In this document: piece by piece, positions 55,518 through 64,000 of the stretch
Layout of the letters: every line of letters begins with the position of its first letter
How positions within the stretch are numbered: the stretch's first letter is position 1
DNA from: Pseudomonas sp. HN11
GTDB taxonomy: Bacteria > Pseudomonadota > Gammaproteobacteria > Pseudomonadales > Pseudomonadaceae
Direction: 5' to 3'
Assembly: GCF_021390155.1 (NCBI RefSeq)
Contig: NZ_CP089985.1
Span: 4,289,001 to 4,353,000, forward strand
DNA: 64,000 nucleotides
The notes under the pieces: model-generated
What the model was told of the DNA's origin: nothing
Seen by the model: only the letters and a program-made list of their open reading frames with translations
The model's database searches: none
Made by a program: the position numbers and the translations under genes

Positions 55518-56318
55518 TCAGGCTTCGCTGGCGACCCGCGCCTGACGCTCATGCACCACGGCTGGGGCTTTTTCTTTCTCCAGGCGCATGCAGCTTTCCA
55601 GGAACAGGTACATGTAGTCGTAGCTCTTGCATACGGCTTGGCGCAGCTCGGTCTGCAGTTCCTTGGTCGGGTTCATCCCGGCCAGTGTGCAGATGATTTC
55701 CAGCGCTTCCCATGGATGTGCATCATCGTACTGCGCGTGCATCTTCAGCCATTTCATCGCACGCTTGCGGTCTTCCTCGGGAAAGGCCGCCGCATAGACG
55801 CCGGTAGAACACACCACGGCGGACCATTCTCCGGTCGCCCCTTCGATCGCGTAGTTGGTCGCGGCGATGGCCACGATCAGCGAATCGGCGGAACTGGTGT
55901 GCCAGCACCAATGGCTCAACGCGTGCAATTCCGGCGGCACGTTCTGGGCCTGCAACTCCTCCAGACTGACGCCGTGGGCACGCGCCCAATGCACCCAATA
56001 ATCGGCGTGGTTGAGTTCCACACGTATATTGCGCATCAGCCAACGGCGCGCCATATCCTCCCCAGGATGACGGGCAAATTTGGTTTTGGTGAGGTTCTGT
56101 GCCATGTACAAGGCAAACTGCTCCACCACAGGCCAGCCACCGATCAGATAGTGGCGCATGGTCTTGGCGCTGAGCGTGTTGTCGCGCATGCGCTGATACA
56201 GTTCGTGTTCGACAACGCGGCGCTTGCTCTCGCTACAGTCCAGGATCAGTTTCTGCGTCCAGGCGGGGTAACTTGAGGCTTCCATAAGCGGGCCGGTTCT
56301 GTTGAATGTGTCGATCAC
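55518..56318 (-). CDS. TenA-like/heme-oxygenase-fold protein
   Basis: A 266-residue helical protein of the TenA/PqqC-like fold. RRVVEHELYQRMRDNTLSAK, GGWPVVEQFALYMAQNL, EEDRKRAMKWLKMHAQYDDA and HPWEALEII carry the family's Glu/His-rich helices, which in some members bind a di-iron site. It is not beside thiamine genes. The GTG start at 56318 has an AAGGAG site. The reaction is unknown. Confidence 0.75.
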   Translation of the reverse strand: MIDTFNRTGPLMEASSYPAWTQKLILDCSESKRRVVEHELYQRMRDNTLSAKTMRHYLIGGWPVVEQFALYMAQNLTKTKFARHPGEDMARRWLMRNIRVELNHADYWVHWARAHGVSLEELQAQNVPPELHALSHWCWHTSSADSLIVAIAATNYAIEGATGEWSAVVCSTGVYAAAFPEEDRKRAMKWLKMHAQYDDAHPWEALEIICTLAGMNPTKELQTELRQAVCKSYDYMYLFLESCMRLEKEKAPAVVHERQARVASEA

Positions 56319-56364
56319 TGTTAAGGCTCCTTTTTAAGTGTGATTGTACAGACCAGCAAATGTT

Positions 56365-58827
56365 TCAGCGGAATGTGCCGGGCGCCTTGAATAACAGAGG
56401 CTGCGGCCGCACAGGTCGACACTGCAAGCTATCAAAGGTAAACAATTGCGGCCGTTCAATCAGGTAGCCCTGAGCGTAATCCACACCAATTTCGAGTAAC
56501 GCCTGTTCGATTTGCGGTGTCTCGACAAACTCTGCAATTGTGCGCTTACCCATGACGTGGCCGATGTGGTTGATCACTTCGACCATCGCGCGGTTAATCG
56601 GGTCGTCCAGCATATCCTTTACGAAACTTCCATCGATCTTCAGGAAGTCTACAGGTAAATGTTTAAGATAGGCGAATGAGGACATGCCTGCACAAAAGTC
56701 ATCCAGCGAGAAATGACAGCCTAAGGCTTTGAGTTCATTAATAAAGCGGATTGCACTGCCTAAATTTGCAATAGCGCTGGTTTCTGTAATTTCAAAACAG
56801 ATCATTCTGGGCGGAATATTGTATGTACGAAACTTCTCACGTAAAAACCCGAGAAAGTCATCATCACCAATCGTTATGCCTGACAGATTGATCGCACACA
56901 TGGCCATGGGTCGATCCGGACGTTCATGCAGGCAGCGACTGATGATCTTGAACACATTCTCCACTACCCAGCGGTCCAGGGACGTCATCAAACCGTAGCG
57001 CTCGGCAGCCGGAATAAAACTGTCGGGCAGGATGATACGGCCGGCCTCGTCGTGCAGGCGCAGCAGGATCTCAATGTGCCCATCGCCACCGTCGGTGTGC
57101 CCCAACGGTGAAATTTCCTGGGCGTACAGGCAGAACCGGTTCTCTTCCAGGGCCATGTGAAGGCGCTGCACCCAGGCCATTTCGCCAAAGCGCAGGGACA
57201 GTTCCGAATCGTCGGCGTGATACACCTGCACACGGTTGCGGCCCTTTTCCTTGGCCATGTAACACGCCATGTCGGCGGTGCGCAGTGAGGTTTCCAGGGT
57301 GGTGGGAGTGTTTCCCAAGTGCACCAGACCGATGCTGACGGTGGTCATGAACGGCCGTCCCTTCCACACAAAGTGCAGGCTTTGCACGGTATGACGCAGG
57401 CTTTCAGCGATTTTTTCGGCCACCGCCGCCGGGCAGTTTTCCAGCAGGATGCCGAACTCATCGCCGCCCAGGCGTGCCAGGGTGTCGCCTTCGCGCAGGT
57501 CCGATTGCAGCAGCGCGCAGATATGCCGCAGCAGCTCATCACCAGCCGCATGGCCGCAGGTGTCGTTGACCAACTTGAACTGGTCCAGGTCGAGGAACAT
57601 CAACGCATGCCGCCCATCCTGCCGCTGAGCCGTGGGGTGCAGCACCTGTTCCAGGCGGAATTCGAACTCACGGCGATTGGCCAGACCGGTCAGGGCGTCG
57701 TGGGTCGCCTGCCAGGACAGGTTGGCGATGTACTGACGTTCCTGGGTCATGTCATGCAACACCAGCACCGCCCCCGTGACTTTGCCGGCGCTGCGGATCG
57801 GCGCGCCCACCAGGGTGACGGAGACCGTGCTGCCATCCAGGCGCTGGATCGTCTTCGAATGCTCACTGCCACCGCTGAGCTGGCCCTTGACAATATGTTC
57901 AATCAAGGTAAAGCCGTCGGGCTGGGCATTGTCATCCAGCAAATTGAACAACGCCGCCAAGGGCAATCCCTGGGCCTGGGCTGAATTCCAGTGAGTCAGC
58001 GCTTCGGCTGCCGGGTTCATGTAAGTAATAGCGCCGTCGACGTCGGTGGTGATCACGCCATCGCCAATCGATTCCAGGGTAATCTGCGCGCGCTCTTTCT
58101 CTTGCTGCAGGGCGTCGGCAAATGCATGGCGTTGGGCAAGCAACTTATGGGTCCGCAGCAGCGCCAGCACGATCAAGCCCAGGGCCGTGGCCAGGTTGGT
58201 GATCAGCAGCAGCCGCAAGATCATCCGCGAGCCTTCGCCCAGCGCGTCGCTGAAGGCCTTGGCAGCTGGCGTCACGCCCTCGTTGATAGCGGTGATGTGC
58301 GCCTTCCATTGCCGCACATCGTTGGCACTGACATGGTCGCGGTTGATCGCATCGTGCATCTCCCGAGCCAGGTCATCCAGTTGCACCAGGTAGCCGTCGC
58401 CGACAGTCCACAGCTCGATGGCTTTTTCCAGGTAGCTGAAATGGCGAAAATTAAGGTACAGCCAAATCAGGCTGGAGACGTCATCCGGATGGTTGCCGCC
58501 CTTGAGGATGCCCAGGCGTGCAGCGTCCAGGTCAGGGGTGGAACGGTCCAGGGCAACCCGCAGCTCATGCCCGCCCTGGGGCACGGCGATGGCCTGCTGG
58601 TATTTGACGTAAGTGGTTTCGTCACGGTTGTCGGCGTAGAGCGTCAGGTAATAGATGGCATCTTTCTGGCCCTTGGACCACAGGCTCTCGCCAGCTACGT
58701 AGCCGCGCACCGCTGACAGCATGAAGAGACTGACACAGCCCAGCAATGCCTGAAACAGCACCACGGCGATGAAAGGCCATACGATGCCCAACAGCTTTGG
58801 CGTTCCGAGAGTCCGCTTTTGCTTCAT
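56365..58827 (-). CDS. rbdA: PAS-GGDEF-EAL membrane protein (RbdA-like)
   Basis: An 820-residue c-di-GMP enzyme. Membrane helices lie at about 12-40 and 203-224 around a periplasmic sensor; a PAS domain is at 245-365. GGDEF is intact at 454-458 with I-site REGD at 445-448. The EAL signature reads EILLR (586-590), with FEITE, DDFCAGMSSFAYLK and KIDGSFVKDM for metal binding, so phosphodiesterase activity is likely. Length and position next to the ABC exporter match RbdA (PA0861, from memory), which promotes biofilm dispersal. Confidence 0.87.
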   Translation of the reverse strand: MKQKRTLGTPKLLGIVWPFIAVVLFQALLGCVSLFMLSAVRGYVAGESLWSKGQKDAIYYLTLYADNRDETTYVKYQQAIAVPQGGHELRVALDRSTPDLDAARLGILKGGNHPDDVSSLIWLYLNFRHFSYLEKAIELWTVGDGYLVQLDDLAREMHDAINRDHVSANDVRQWKAHITAINEGVTPAAKAFSDALGEGSRMILRLLLITNLATALGLIVLALLRTHKLLAQRHAFADALQQEKERAQITLESIGDGVITTDVDGAITYMNPAAEALTHWNSAQAQGLPLAALFNLLDDNAQPDGFTLIEHIVKGQLSGGSEHSKTIQRLDGSTVSVTLVGAPIRSAGKVTGAVLVLHDMTQERQYIANLSWQATHDALTGLANRREFEFRLEQVLHPTAQRQDGRHALMFLDLDQFKLVNDTCGHAAGDELLRHICALLQSDLREGDTLARLGGDEFGILLENCPAAVAEKIAESLRHTVQSLHFVWKGRPFMTTVSIGLVHLGNTPTTLETSLRTADMACYMAKEKGRNRVQVYHADDSELSLRFGEMAWVQRLHMALEENRFCLYAQEISPLGHTDGGDGHIEILLRLHDEAGRIILPDSFIPAAERYGLMTSLDRWVVENVFKIISRCLHERPDRPMAMCAINLSGITIGDDDFLGFLREKFRTYNIPPRMICFEITETSAIANLGSAIRFINELKALGCHFSLDDFCAGMSSFAYLKHLPVDFLKIDGSFVKDMLDDPINRAMVEVINHIGHVMGKRTIAEFVETPQIEQALLEIGVDYAQGYLIERPQLFTFDSLQCRPVRPQPLLFKAPGTFR

Positions 58828-58898
58828 GAAGTCCCTTGCACATGCACCGCTGGATACGCACGCGAAAATCCGCTTCCGATAGCTCAGCCTAGGCTAAA

Positions 58899-60701
58899 TC
58901 AACGTACTTGTTGCAAGTGCCCGTAGAGTTTGGCGTACAAGCCGCCATCGGCAATCAGTTGCTGATGATCCCCGTCCTCAGCAATGTGACCGCCGTCGAA
59001 CACTAATACTCGATCAGCTTGCTTAACCGCCGACAGGCGGTGGGCGATAATCAGTGTAGTACGGCCACTGAGAAATCGCGCCAGTGCCTGGTGCAGGTTG
59101 TACTCAGTGGCGGCGTCCAGGGCGGAAGTCGCTTCGTCGAGGATCACCACCTTCGGCTCGGCCAACACCATCCGCGCAATCGCCAGACGCTGGCGCTGCC
59201 CGCCGGAAAATCGCACGCCGGAACGCCCCACTACACTGTCCAATCCCTTCGGCAACGCCTTAACGGTAGCCTCAAGCTGGGCGATTTCCAGTGCCTGCCA
59301 GCACGCCTGGTCGCTGCGCTCGCGGCCCATGGTCAGGTTGGCCCGCACCGTGTCGTTGAACAGGGCCGGATGTTGCAGTACCACGGCGACGTTCTCTCGG
59401 ATAGTCTCCAGACCGATTTGCTGCTGGGCGGCACCGCCAAAACGGATACTGCCGGCCTGGGGCGTGTACAGGCCGAGCAGCAGTTGCACCAAAGTACTTT
59501 TGCCACCACCGCTGGCACCGACGATTGCCACCTTTTCACCGGGCGCGATGGTCAGGTTCAATTGATTGAGCACCCGCTCTTCGCCATAGCCGAAATTGAG
59601 GCCACGCACTTCGATCCCGACAGTTTCCTGCCCGACGAATGGGTCCTCGCCCCCGGCATACTGCGGCTCGTCGGCACGCGCCAGCAACTCGTTGATTCGC
59701 GTCAGCGCCCCGCCCGCCGCGTAATAGGCGTATTGCAGGTTCAGCAGTTGTTCAACCGGGCTGATCATGAACCACAGGTAGCTGAACACCGCGAGCATCT
59801 GGCCGATGGAGAGGTCGGAGAACAGCACGGTCAGCATGGCCGCTGCGCGGAAGATGTCGATACCGAACTGGAACAGCAAACCGCTGGCGCGACTGGAGGC
59901 ATCGGTCTTCCACTGGGAATGGATCGCGTAGTCACGCACTTCCTGGGCGCGCTGGCCCAGGCGCCCGAGGAAAAAGCCCTGGCGGTTGCCGGCGCGCACT
60001 TCCTGGATAGCATCCAAGGTCTCGGTCAGCGCCTGGGTAAAACGCGATGTGCTGTCGTTTTCCAGCTTTTTCAGGTGTTTGACGCGCTTGCCCAACTGCA
60101 CCGTGGCGTAGATCACCAGCGGGTTGAACAGCAGGATCAACATCGCCAGTTGCCAATGCATCCACACCAGGATCGCCGAGGTACCGACCAGGGTGAGCAT
60201 CGCCACCAAGAACCGGCTGAGGGTTTCGCCGACAAATTTGTCCAGGGTGTCCAGGTCGGTGACCAAGTGCGTGGTGACCGTGCCACTGCCCAGGCTTTCG
60301 TACTCGCCCAGGGAGATGCGTTTGAGCCGCTCGATCAGCCGCACGCGGATGCGGTACACGATGTCCTTGGCCAGCCGCGCGAACAACCGCGCCTGCACCA
60401 CGTTGAACACCAGGGCGCCGCAACGCAGGAACAGGGTCACCAACAGCATCAGGCCGATATAACCGGCGGCCTTCTGCCAGCCCAGCGGCAACGCGTGGTT
60501 CATGACTTTGAGGGCGGCGTCGCCGCGGCCCAGCAGGACTTCGTCTACCAAAAGGGGCAACAGCAAGGGAATCGGTACGCTGCACAAGGTCGCCAGTACG
60601 GCGACGCCATTGGCGATCCACAGGGATTTCTTGTGACGCAGGGCCAGTCGGCGAATTTCCGCCCAGGTCAGGCGATCGGTGCGCTGGGCGGGTTCATGCA
60701 C
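58899..60701 (-). CDS. ABC exporter, fused permease and ATPase
   Basis: A 600-residue half-transporter. Six membrane helices occupy about residues 25-330. The ATPase has Walker A GASGGGKST, signature FSGGQRQRLAIAR and Walker B KVVILDEATSALD. It resembles lipid/drug exporters of the MsbA type and should work as a homodimer. The start overlaps the dsbA-like stop by 8 bases. The substrate is unknown. Confidence 0.92.
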   Translation of the reverse strand: MHEPAQRTDRLTWAEIRRLALRHKKSLWIANGVAVLATLCSVPIPLLLPLLVDEVLLGRGDAALKVMNHALPLGWQKAAGYIGLMLLVTLFLRCGALVFNVVQARLFARLAKDIVYRIRVRLIERLKRISLGEYESLGSGTVTTHLVTDLDTLDKFVGETLSRFLVAMLTLVGTSAILVWMHWQLAMLILLFNPLVIYATVQLGKRVKHLKKLENDSTSRFTQALTETLDAIQEVRAGNRQGFFLGRLGQRAQEVRDYAIHSQWKTDASSRASGLLFQFGIDIFRAAAMLTVLFSDLSIGQMLAVFSYLWFMISPVEQLLNLQYAYYAAGGALTRINELLARADEPQYAGGEDPFVGQETVGIEVRGLNFGYGEERVLNQLNLTIAPGEKVAIVGASGGGKSTLVQLLLGLYTPQAGSIRFGGAAQQQIGLETIRENVAVVLQHPALFNDTVRANLTMGRERSDQACWQALEIAQLEATVKALPKGLDSVVGRSGVRFSGGQRQRLAIARMVLAEPKVVILDEATSALDAATEYNLHQALARFLSGRTTLIIAHRLSAVKQADRVLVFDGGHIAEDGDHQQLIADGGLYAKLYGHLQQVR

Positions 60702-61329
60702 AGGCGGCTCGCTCCAGCCATCGACTCAATAAAGGCGACAGCTCGGACAGCGGCTGGTAACCGTTGGTCAGCAACGCCAGCTGACCATTGCGCTCGGCCA
60801 GCAGCGTAGGAAAACCGGCGATACCCAAGTCCTGCACCCAGGTGAAATCGGCAGCCGTGGCCGCGTGTTGCTCGGCCCGGTCAAAGGCGCCAGCAAACTC
60901 GATACGCGGGATGCCCGCCTGCTCGGCCAGTTCCACCAGCACGCTGGCGAGAGTCACGTCGCGGCCCTCGACATAAAACGCGCGCTGGATCAGCCCGAGC
61001 AGTGTCCAGGCACAATCCGGCGCCAGGCTACGGGCAGTGACGATGGCGCGGCAGGCCGGCTCGGTGTCATACACAAAACCGTCAGGCAACGCGCCTTCGC
61101 GCTTGAACGGCTGGCCGGTGGCGTCGGTAACCGCCTGCCAGTGCTCGAGAATGTAGCGCCGAGTTGTCGGCTCCAGCGCTGCGCCACTGCCGGTGCGCAA
61201 GCCGCCCACCACCAGGTGCAGCTCCACGCCGGCCGCCTGGGCCTGTTCCACCAACGCCTCGGCCACCGGGGCAAAGCCCCAGCACCAGGAACACATCGGG
61301 TCCATTACATAGAGCAGGCGCGCGGACAT
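60694..61329 (-). CDS. DsbA-family (FrnE/2-hydroxychromene-isomerase-like) oxidoreductase
   Basis: A 211-residue thioredoxin-fold protein with insertion domain. The active site is DPMCSWCWGF with Cys13 and Cys16. It has no signal peptide, so it is cytoplasmic, unlike true DsbA. It sits between trhO (3-base gap) and the ABC exporter (8-base overlap) in one operon. Confidence 0.88.
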   Translation of the reverse strand: MSARLLYVMDPMCSWCWGFAPVAEALVEQAQAAGVELHLVVGGLRTGSGAALEPTTRRYILEHWQAVTDATGQPFKREGALPDGFVYDTEPACRAIVTARSLAPDCAWTLLGLIQRAFYVEGRDVTLASVLVELAEQAGIPRIEFAGAFDRAEQHAATAADFTWVQDLGIAGFPTLLAERNGQLALLTNGYQPLSELSPLLSRWLERAACA

Positions 61330-61332
61330 GGG

Positions 61333-62274
61333 TCAGGCCTCGGAAGGAGTTTGCTTGTAGTTGAAGCCAATCGGGTGCGGCATGTTGCGGGCCTTGGCCA
61401 ACTCGATCTGCTTTTGTCGGTCGATTGCGCTGCGACGGGTCTTCTCCGGCAGCTTATCCCAGCAATGCGGGCAGCTGATGCCAGCTACATAGTGCTCGGA
61501 GGCGCGGTCTTCGACGCTGACGGGTGTGCGGCAGGCATGACATTGATCGTAGTCGCCTTCGCTCAAGTCGTGGCGCACGGTCACGCGATTATCGAAAACA
61601 AAGCAGTCGCCCTGCCATTTGGTTTCTGCCTGGGGTACCTCTTCGAGGTACTTCAGGATGCCACCCTTGAGGTGGTAGACCTCATCGAACCCTTCGCTGA
61701 GCATGTAGCTCGACGCCTTCTCGCAGCGAATGCCGCCGGTGCAGAACATGGCGACTTTCTTGTGCTTGGCCGGATCGAAGTTGGCCTTGATGTAGTCGGG
61801 AAATTCGCGAAAACTGGTGGTTTTCGGGTCGATCGCGCCTTCAAAGGTACCGATGGACACTTCGTAGTCGTTACGGGTGTCGATCAGCAGCACTTCCGGA
61901 TCGCTGATCAGCGCATTCCAGTCCTGCGGGTCTACATAGGTGCCGACTTTCTTGTTCGGGTCGACGCCCTCGACGCCCAGAGTCACGATCTCTTTCTTGA
62001 GCTTGACCTTGGTGCGGTAGAACGGCTGGTCGTCGCAGTAGGATTCTTTGTGGTCGATGTCGACCATGCGCGGGTCTTTCTTCAGCCAGGCCATCAGGCC
62101 ATCAATGCCTTCGCGGCTGCCGGAAACGGTGCCGTTGATACCTTCTTCGGCGATCAGCAAGGTGCCTTTGATGCCGTTGTCGACCATCGCCTGCAGCAAT
62201 GGCTCGCGCAGGGCGACGTAATCTTCGAGGGTGACGAACTTGTACAGTGCCGCCACGACGATCGGTTGAGTCAT
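61333..62274 (-). CDS. trhO: tRNA uridine(34) hydroxylase TrhO (rhodanese family)
   Basis: A 313-residue YceA/TrhO protein. The N-terminal ferredoxin-like domain is followed by a rhodanese domain with the catalytic Cys178 loop [12 protein letters not shown]. The C-terminal cysteine-rich CHACRTPVS and [10 protein letters not shown] segments are typical. It hydroxylates U34 of certain tRNAs with O2 towards 5-methoxy/oxyacetyl-uridine. Confidence 0.92.
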   Translation of the reverse strand: MTQPIVVAALYKFVTLEDYVALREPLLQAMVDNGIKGTLLIAEEGINGTVSGSREGIDGLMAWLKKDPRMVDIDHKESYCDDQPFYRTKVKLKKEIVTLGVEGVDPNKKVGTYVDPQDWNALISDPEVLLIDTRNDYEVSIGTFEGAIDPKTTSFREFPDYIKANFDPAKHKKVAMFCTGGIRCEKASSYMLSEGFDEVYHLKGGILKYLEEVPQAETKWQGDCFVFDNRVTVRHDLSEGDYDQCHACRTPVSVEDRASEHYVAGISCPHCWDKLPEKTRRSAIDRQKQIELAKARNMPHPIGFNYKQTPSEA

Positions 62275-62370
62275 GGGTGTTCTCTCCAGGTGGCTACCCT
62301 CGTAAGGGGTGAACCGGATAACGGCAGTTGCGAGCTTTCAGCTGCAAGCTGCATGTAAAGGCAAAAAAAA

Positions 62371-62390
62371 CGCGCCGGCTAGGCGGCGCG
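62371..62390 (-). terminator. Terminator downstream of bolA
   Basis: CGCGCCG/CGGCGCG form a 7-bp stem with a 6-base loop; on the minus strand it is followed by eight T. It separates the DUF2059-bolA transcript from trhO. Flanking AGCTGCAAGCTGC-like repeats are common intergenic repeats in Pseudomonas. Confidence 0.82.
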
Positions 62391-62463
62391 TTGGGGATTG
62401 TAGCAAGAAGGCAGCTGCTGGGGCTCTAATCTTGAAGCTGGCAGCTGACAACTTGGCGCTGCT

Positions 62464-62757
62464 TCAATGCCCTCCAGCGCAGGTCGGCGAAGCCGGGGCT
62501 GCGTCGATTTTCGCCCATTCCTCAGGCGTGTAGGTATGCAGCGCCAGCGCATGAAACTCGCTCATCAGGTCACCCAGGCAGGCATAGACCTTCTGGTGGC
62601 GCTTGACGCGGTTGAGCCCCTCGAACTGCGGGCTGACCAGCACGGCCTTGAAGTGGGTCTGCAACCCACGGCTGTGCATATGGCTTTCATCCAGCACGCT
62701 CAGGTGGTCGGTGCCCAGAGCGGCAAGCGCCGTTTCGATACGCTGTTGCATGGTCAT
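62464..62757 (-). CDS. bolA: BolA family protein
   Basis: A 97-residue BolA-fold protein. SHMHSRGLQTHFKAVLVSPQ and the invariant FEGLNRVKRHQKVYACLGDL signature are present. BolA proteins pair with monothiol glutaredoxins in iron-sulfur trafficking. It starts 6 bases after the DUF2059 stop, so the two are co-transcribed. Confidence 0.93.
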   Translation of the reverse strand: MTMQQRIETALAALGTDHLSVLDESHMHSRGLQTHFKAVLVSPQFEGLNRVKRHQKVYACLGDLMSEFHALALHTYTPEEWAKIDAAPASPTCAGGH

Positions 62758-62763
62758 TCCTGC

Positions 62764-63282
62764 TTACTTCTTCTTGGCCGGAGCGGCGGCTTTAGGCGTC
62801 AGCTCGTTGGTCATGTCTTCCAACAGCTTATTGACCACCGGCACAGCGCTTTCCAGCTTGGCCTGGGTCATCTGGGCCGATTGCTGGGTCAGCTGCGGCA
62901 TTTTTTCCAGGACTTTCTTGCCCAGTGGCGACTGGTAGAAAGCAACCAGGTCCTTGAGTTCGGATTCGCTGAAATTGGTGGTGTAGAGCTTGACCATATC
63001 CGGTTTCAGCTTCGGCCAGCCGATAGCCTGGTCCAACGCCGCGTTGGCCTTGGCCTGGTAGCTGTCCAGCACGGACTGCTTGGCGGCAGGCGCCTTGGTC
63101 TGTTCGAAACGCTGGGCAAACATTTGCTGCACTTGCATGTACACCGGGGTACCCAGCTTGTCGGCATGGGCCAGGGTAAGGAAGGCTTCGGCACTGGCGT
63201 TGTGGCTGGCGGTATCGGCGAGAACCTGGCCGCTGGCGCAAACCAGAGCAACCGCGGTACAGATGGCACGAAGACGAGTCAT
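62764..63282 (-). CDS. DUF2059 domain exported protein
   Basis: A 172-residue periplasmic protein with a signal peptide cleaved near ASGQVLADTA. The C-terminal half has KLYTTNFSESELKDLVAFY and QSPLGKKVLEKMPQLTQQSA, the DUF2059 core. A lysine-rich tail (PAKKK) ends it. Function unknown; the order DUF2059-bolA is conserved in Pseudomonas. Confidence 0.9.
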   Translation of the reverse strand: MTRLRAICTAVALVCASGQVLADTASHNASAEAFLTLAHADKLGTPVYMQVQQMFAQRFEQTKAPAAKQSVLDSYQAKANAALDQAIGWPKLKPDMVKLYTTNFSESELKDLVAFYQSPLGKKVLEKMPQLTQQSAQMTQAKLESAVPVVNKLLEDMTNELTPKAAAPAKKK

Positions 63283-63474
63283 CGAGTTTCCTTTTCTAGC
63301 AGGCGAGGTAAGACCCCAAGGGCGCCCATTCTGCGCCTAAAAAACACCATGGCTCAACCCCACCCCTTGTCAGGCCTGGATTTGCGGGCAATGATCCGAT
63401 GAAAAGTCTTTTAGGGAACCCACTGGGTCGATCAGGGCCTAAACTGCGCAAACAGACCTGAAGGAGTGTGCCCG

Positions 63475-64000
63475 ATGAGCCGTATCGAAACCGACAGCCT
63501 GGGAGAAGTCAATGTCCCGGACGACGCTTACTGGGGCGCGCAGACCCAACGCTCGCTGGTGAACTTCGCCATCGGTGAGCAGCGCATGCCCCTGGCGGTC
63601 CTGCACGCACTGGCACTGGTCAAGAAGGCTGCCGCGCGGGTCAACGACCGCAATGGCGACTTGCCCGCCGACATCGCCCGCCTGATTGAGCAAGCTGCCG
63701 ATGAAGTGCTGGCTGGCCAACATGACGACCAGTTCCCGCTGGTGGTGTGGCAAACCGGCAGTGGCACCCAGAGCAACATGAACGCCAACGAAGTGATCGC
63801 CGGCCGCGCCAACGAACTGGCGGGCAATCAGCGCGGGGGCAAGAGCCCGGTTCACCCCAACGACCACGTCAACCGCTCCCAAAGCTCCAACGACTGCTTT
63901 CCCACGGCGATGAGCATCGCGGCGGTCCAGGCCGTGCACCAGCGCTTGTTGCCGGCAATTGCCGCGCTGTCAGGCGGTTTGGCCGAACAGGCCGCCAAAC
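63475..64000 (+). CDS. fumC: Fumarate hydratase class II, 5' part
   Basis: The first 175 codons of a class II fumarase; the gene runs off the window. [20 protein letters not shown], the substrate loop [15 protein letters not shown] and [14 protein letters not shown] are diagnostic. An AAGGAG site precedes the ATG. This iron-free fumarase interconverts fumarate and malate; the copy next to bolA corresponds to fumC2 of P. aeruginosa by position. Confidence 0.93.
   Translation, partial: MSRIETDSLGEVNVPDDAYWGAQTQRSLVNFAIGEQRMPLAVLHALALVKKAAARVNDRNGDLPADIARLIEQAADEVLAGQHDDQFPLVVWQTGSGTQSNMNANEVIAGRANELAGNQRGGKSPVHPNDHVNRSQSSNDCFPTAMSIAAVQAVHQRLLPAIAALSGGLAEQAAK

Noticed and set aside
59019..60809. 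A 596-codon open frame opposite the ABC exporter
   Set aside because: It is rich in Gln/Arg/His with no family resemblance and mirrors a GC-rich coding strand; the ABC protein on the other strand has all expected motifs.
60865..62358. A 497-codon open frame opposite the dsbA-like gene and trhO
   Set aside because: No recognisable motif and no ribosome-binding site; both opposite genes are clear.
1..64000. CRISPR array or prophage
   Set aside because: No regularly spaced short repeats, and no phage structural, lysis or integrase genes were found in the window.

Overview
The window looks like a chromosome segment of a fluorescent-group Pseudomonas. Both flanks are GC-rich with Pseudomonas-style gene content. 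The right end runs fumC, DUF2059, bolA, trhO, a DsbA-like gene, an ABC exporter and an rbdA-like GGDEF/EAL gene, which from memory is the order of PA0854-PA0861 in P. aeruginosa PAO1. The middle (about 11.7-51.9 kb) is visibly poorer in GC and full of catabolic, transport, mobile and broken genes. It ends beside a tRNA-Asn(GUU) gene at 51938-52013. An exact 35-bp direct repeat, a tRNA-Asn-type terminator, lies at 11714-11748 and again at 51894-51928. I read the interval as a genomic island of about 40.2 kb. No integrase is visible.

Left flank (1-11.7 kb): a DUF2986 mini-protein, a YeeE/YedE sulfur-compound transporter, a frameshifted small exported protein, a PRISE-type reductase, a three-gene signalling operon (small protein, KaiC-like ATPase, histidine kinase), a divergent TetR/MFS pair with twin operators, a LysR gene, a stray 24-nt piece of tRNA-Asn, an Hsp20 gene with a likely RNA thermometer, and an ArsR-quinone oxidoreductase-monooxygenase unit with two matching operators.

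Island (11.7-51.9 kb): an intact IS256-family element with 8-bp target duplication; a toxin C-terminal stub with an intact candidate immunity gene, cut by a long palindrome; then a complete protocatechuate/gallate 4,5-cleavage route in two blocks. Block 1 is galD-ligI-ligA-ligB-ligC, an aromatic-acid transporter and a hydrolase. Block 2 is a Rieske oxygenase, its reductase, an outer-membrane protein, galB and galC. Together they would take protocatechuate through carboxy-hydroxymuconate semialdehyde, pyrone dicarboxylate, oxalomesaconate and carboxy-hydroxy-oxoadipate to pyruvate and oxaloacetate. Between the blocks lie a PhzF/RidA/AraC/dicarboxylate-symporter group, two chemoreceptors, and a GMC dehydrogenase-aldehyde dehydrogenase-FadL porin operon with a LysR regulator. 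The layout suggests uptake and sensing of an aromatic alcohol, its oxidation to an acid, ring hydroxylation and meta-cleavage; the starting compound is not determined. The right part of the island has an Lrp regulator, a giant indolepyruvate:ferredoxin oxidoreductase, a deleted leucine dehydrogenase relic, an SDR, a Tat-exported molybdenum aldehyde oxidoreductase (three subunits), an MFS transporter, a LysR gene and an NmrA-like gene.

Right flank (51.9-64 kb): tRNA-Asn, a LysR/L-lactate dehydrogenase pair, a diguanylate cyclase, a TenA-like protein, the rbdA-like gene, the exporter-dsbA-trhO operon, bolA, DUF2059 and the 5' part of fumC. All identifications are by eye from protein sequence and gene order; no database search was run.
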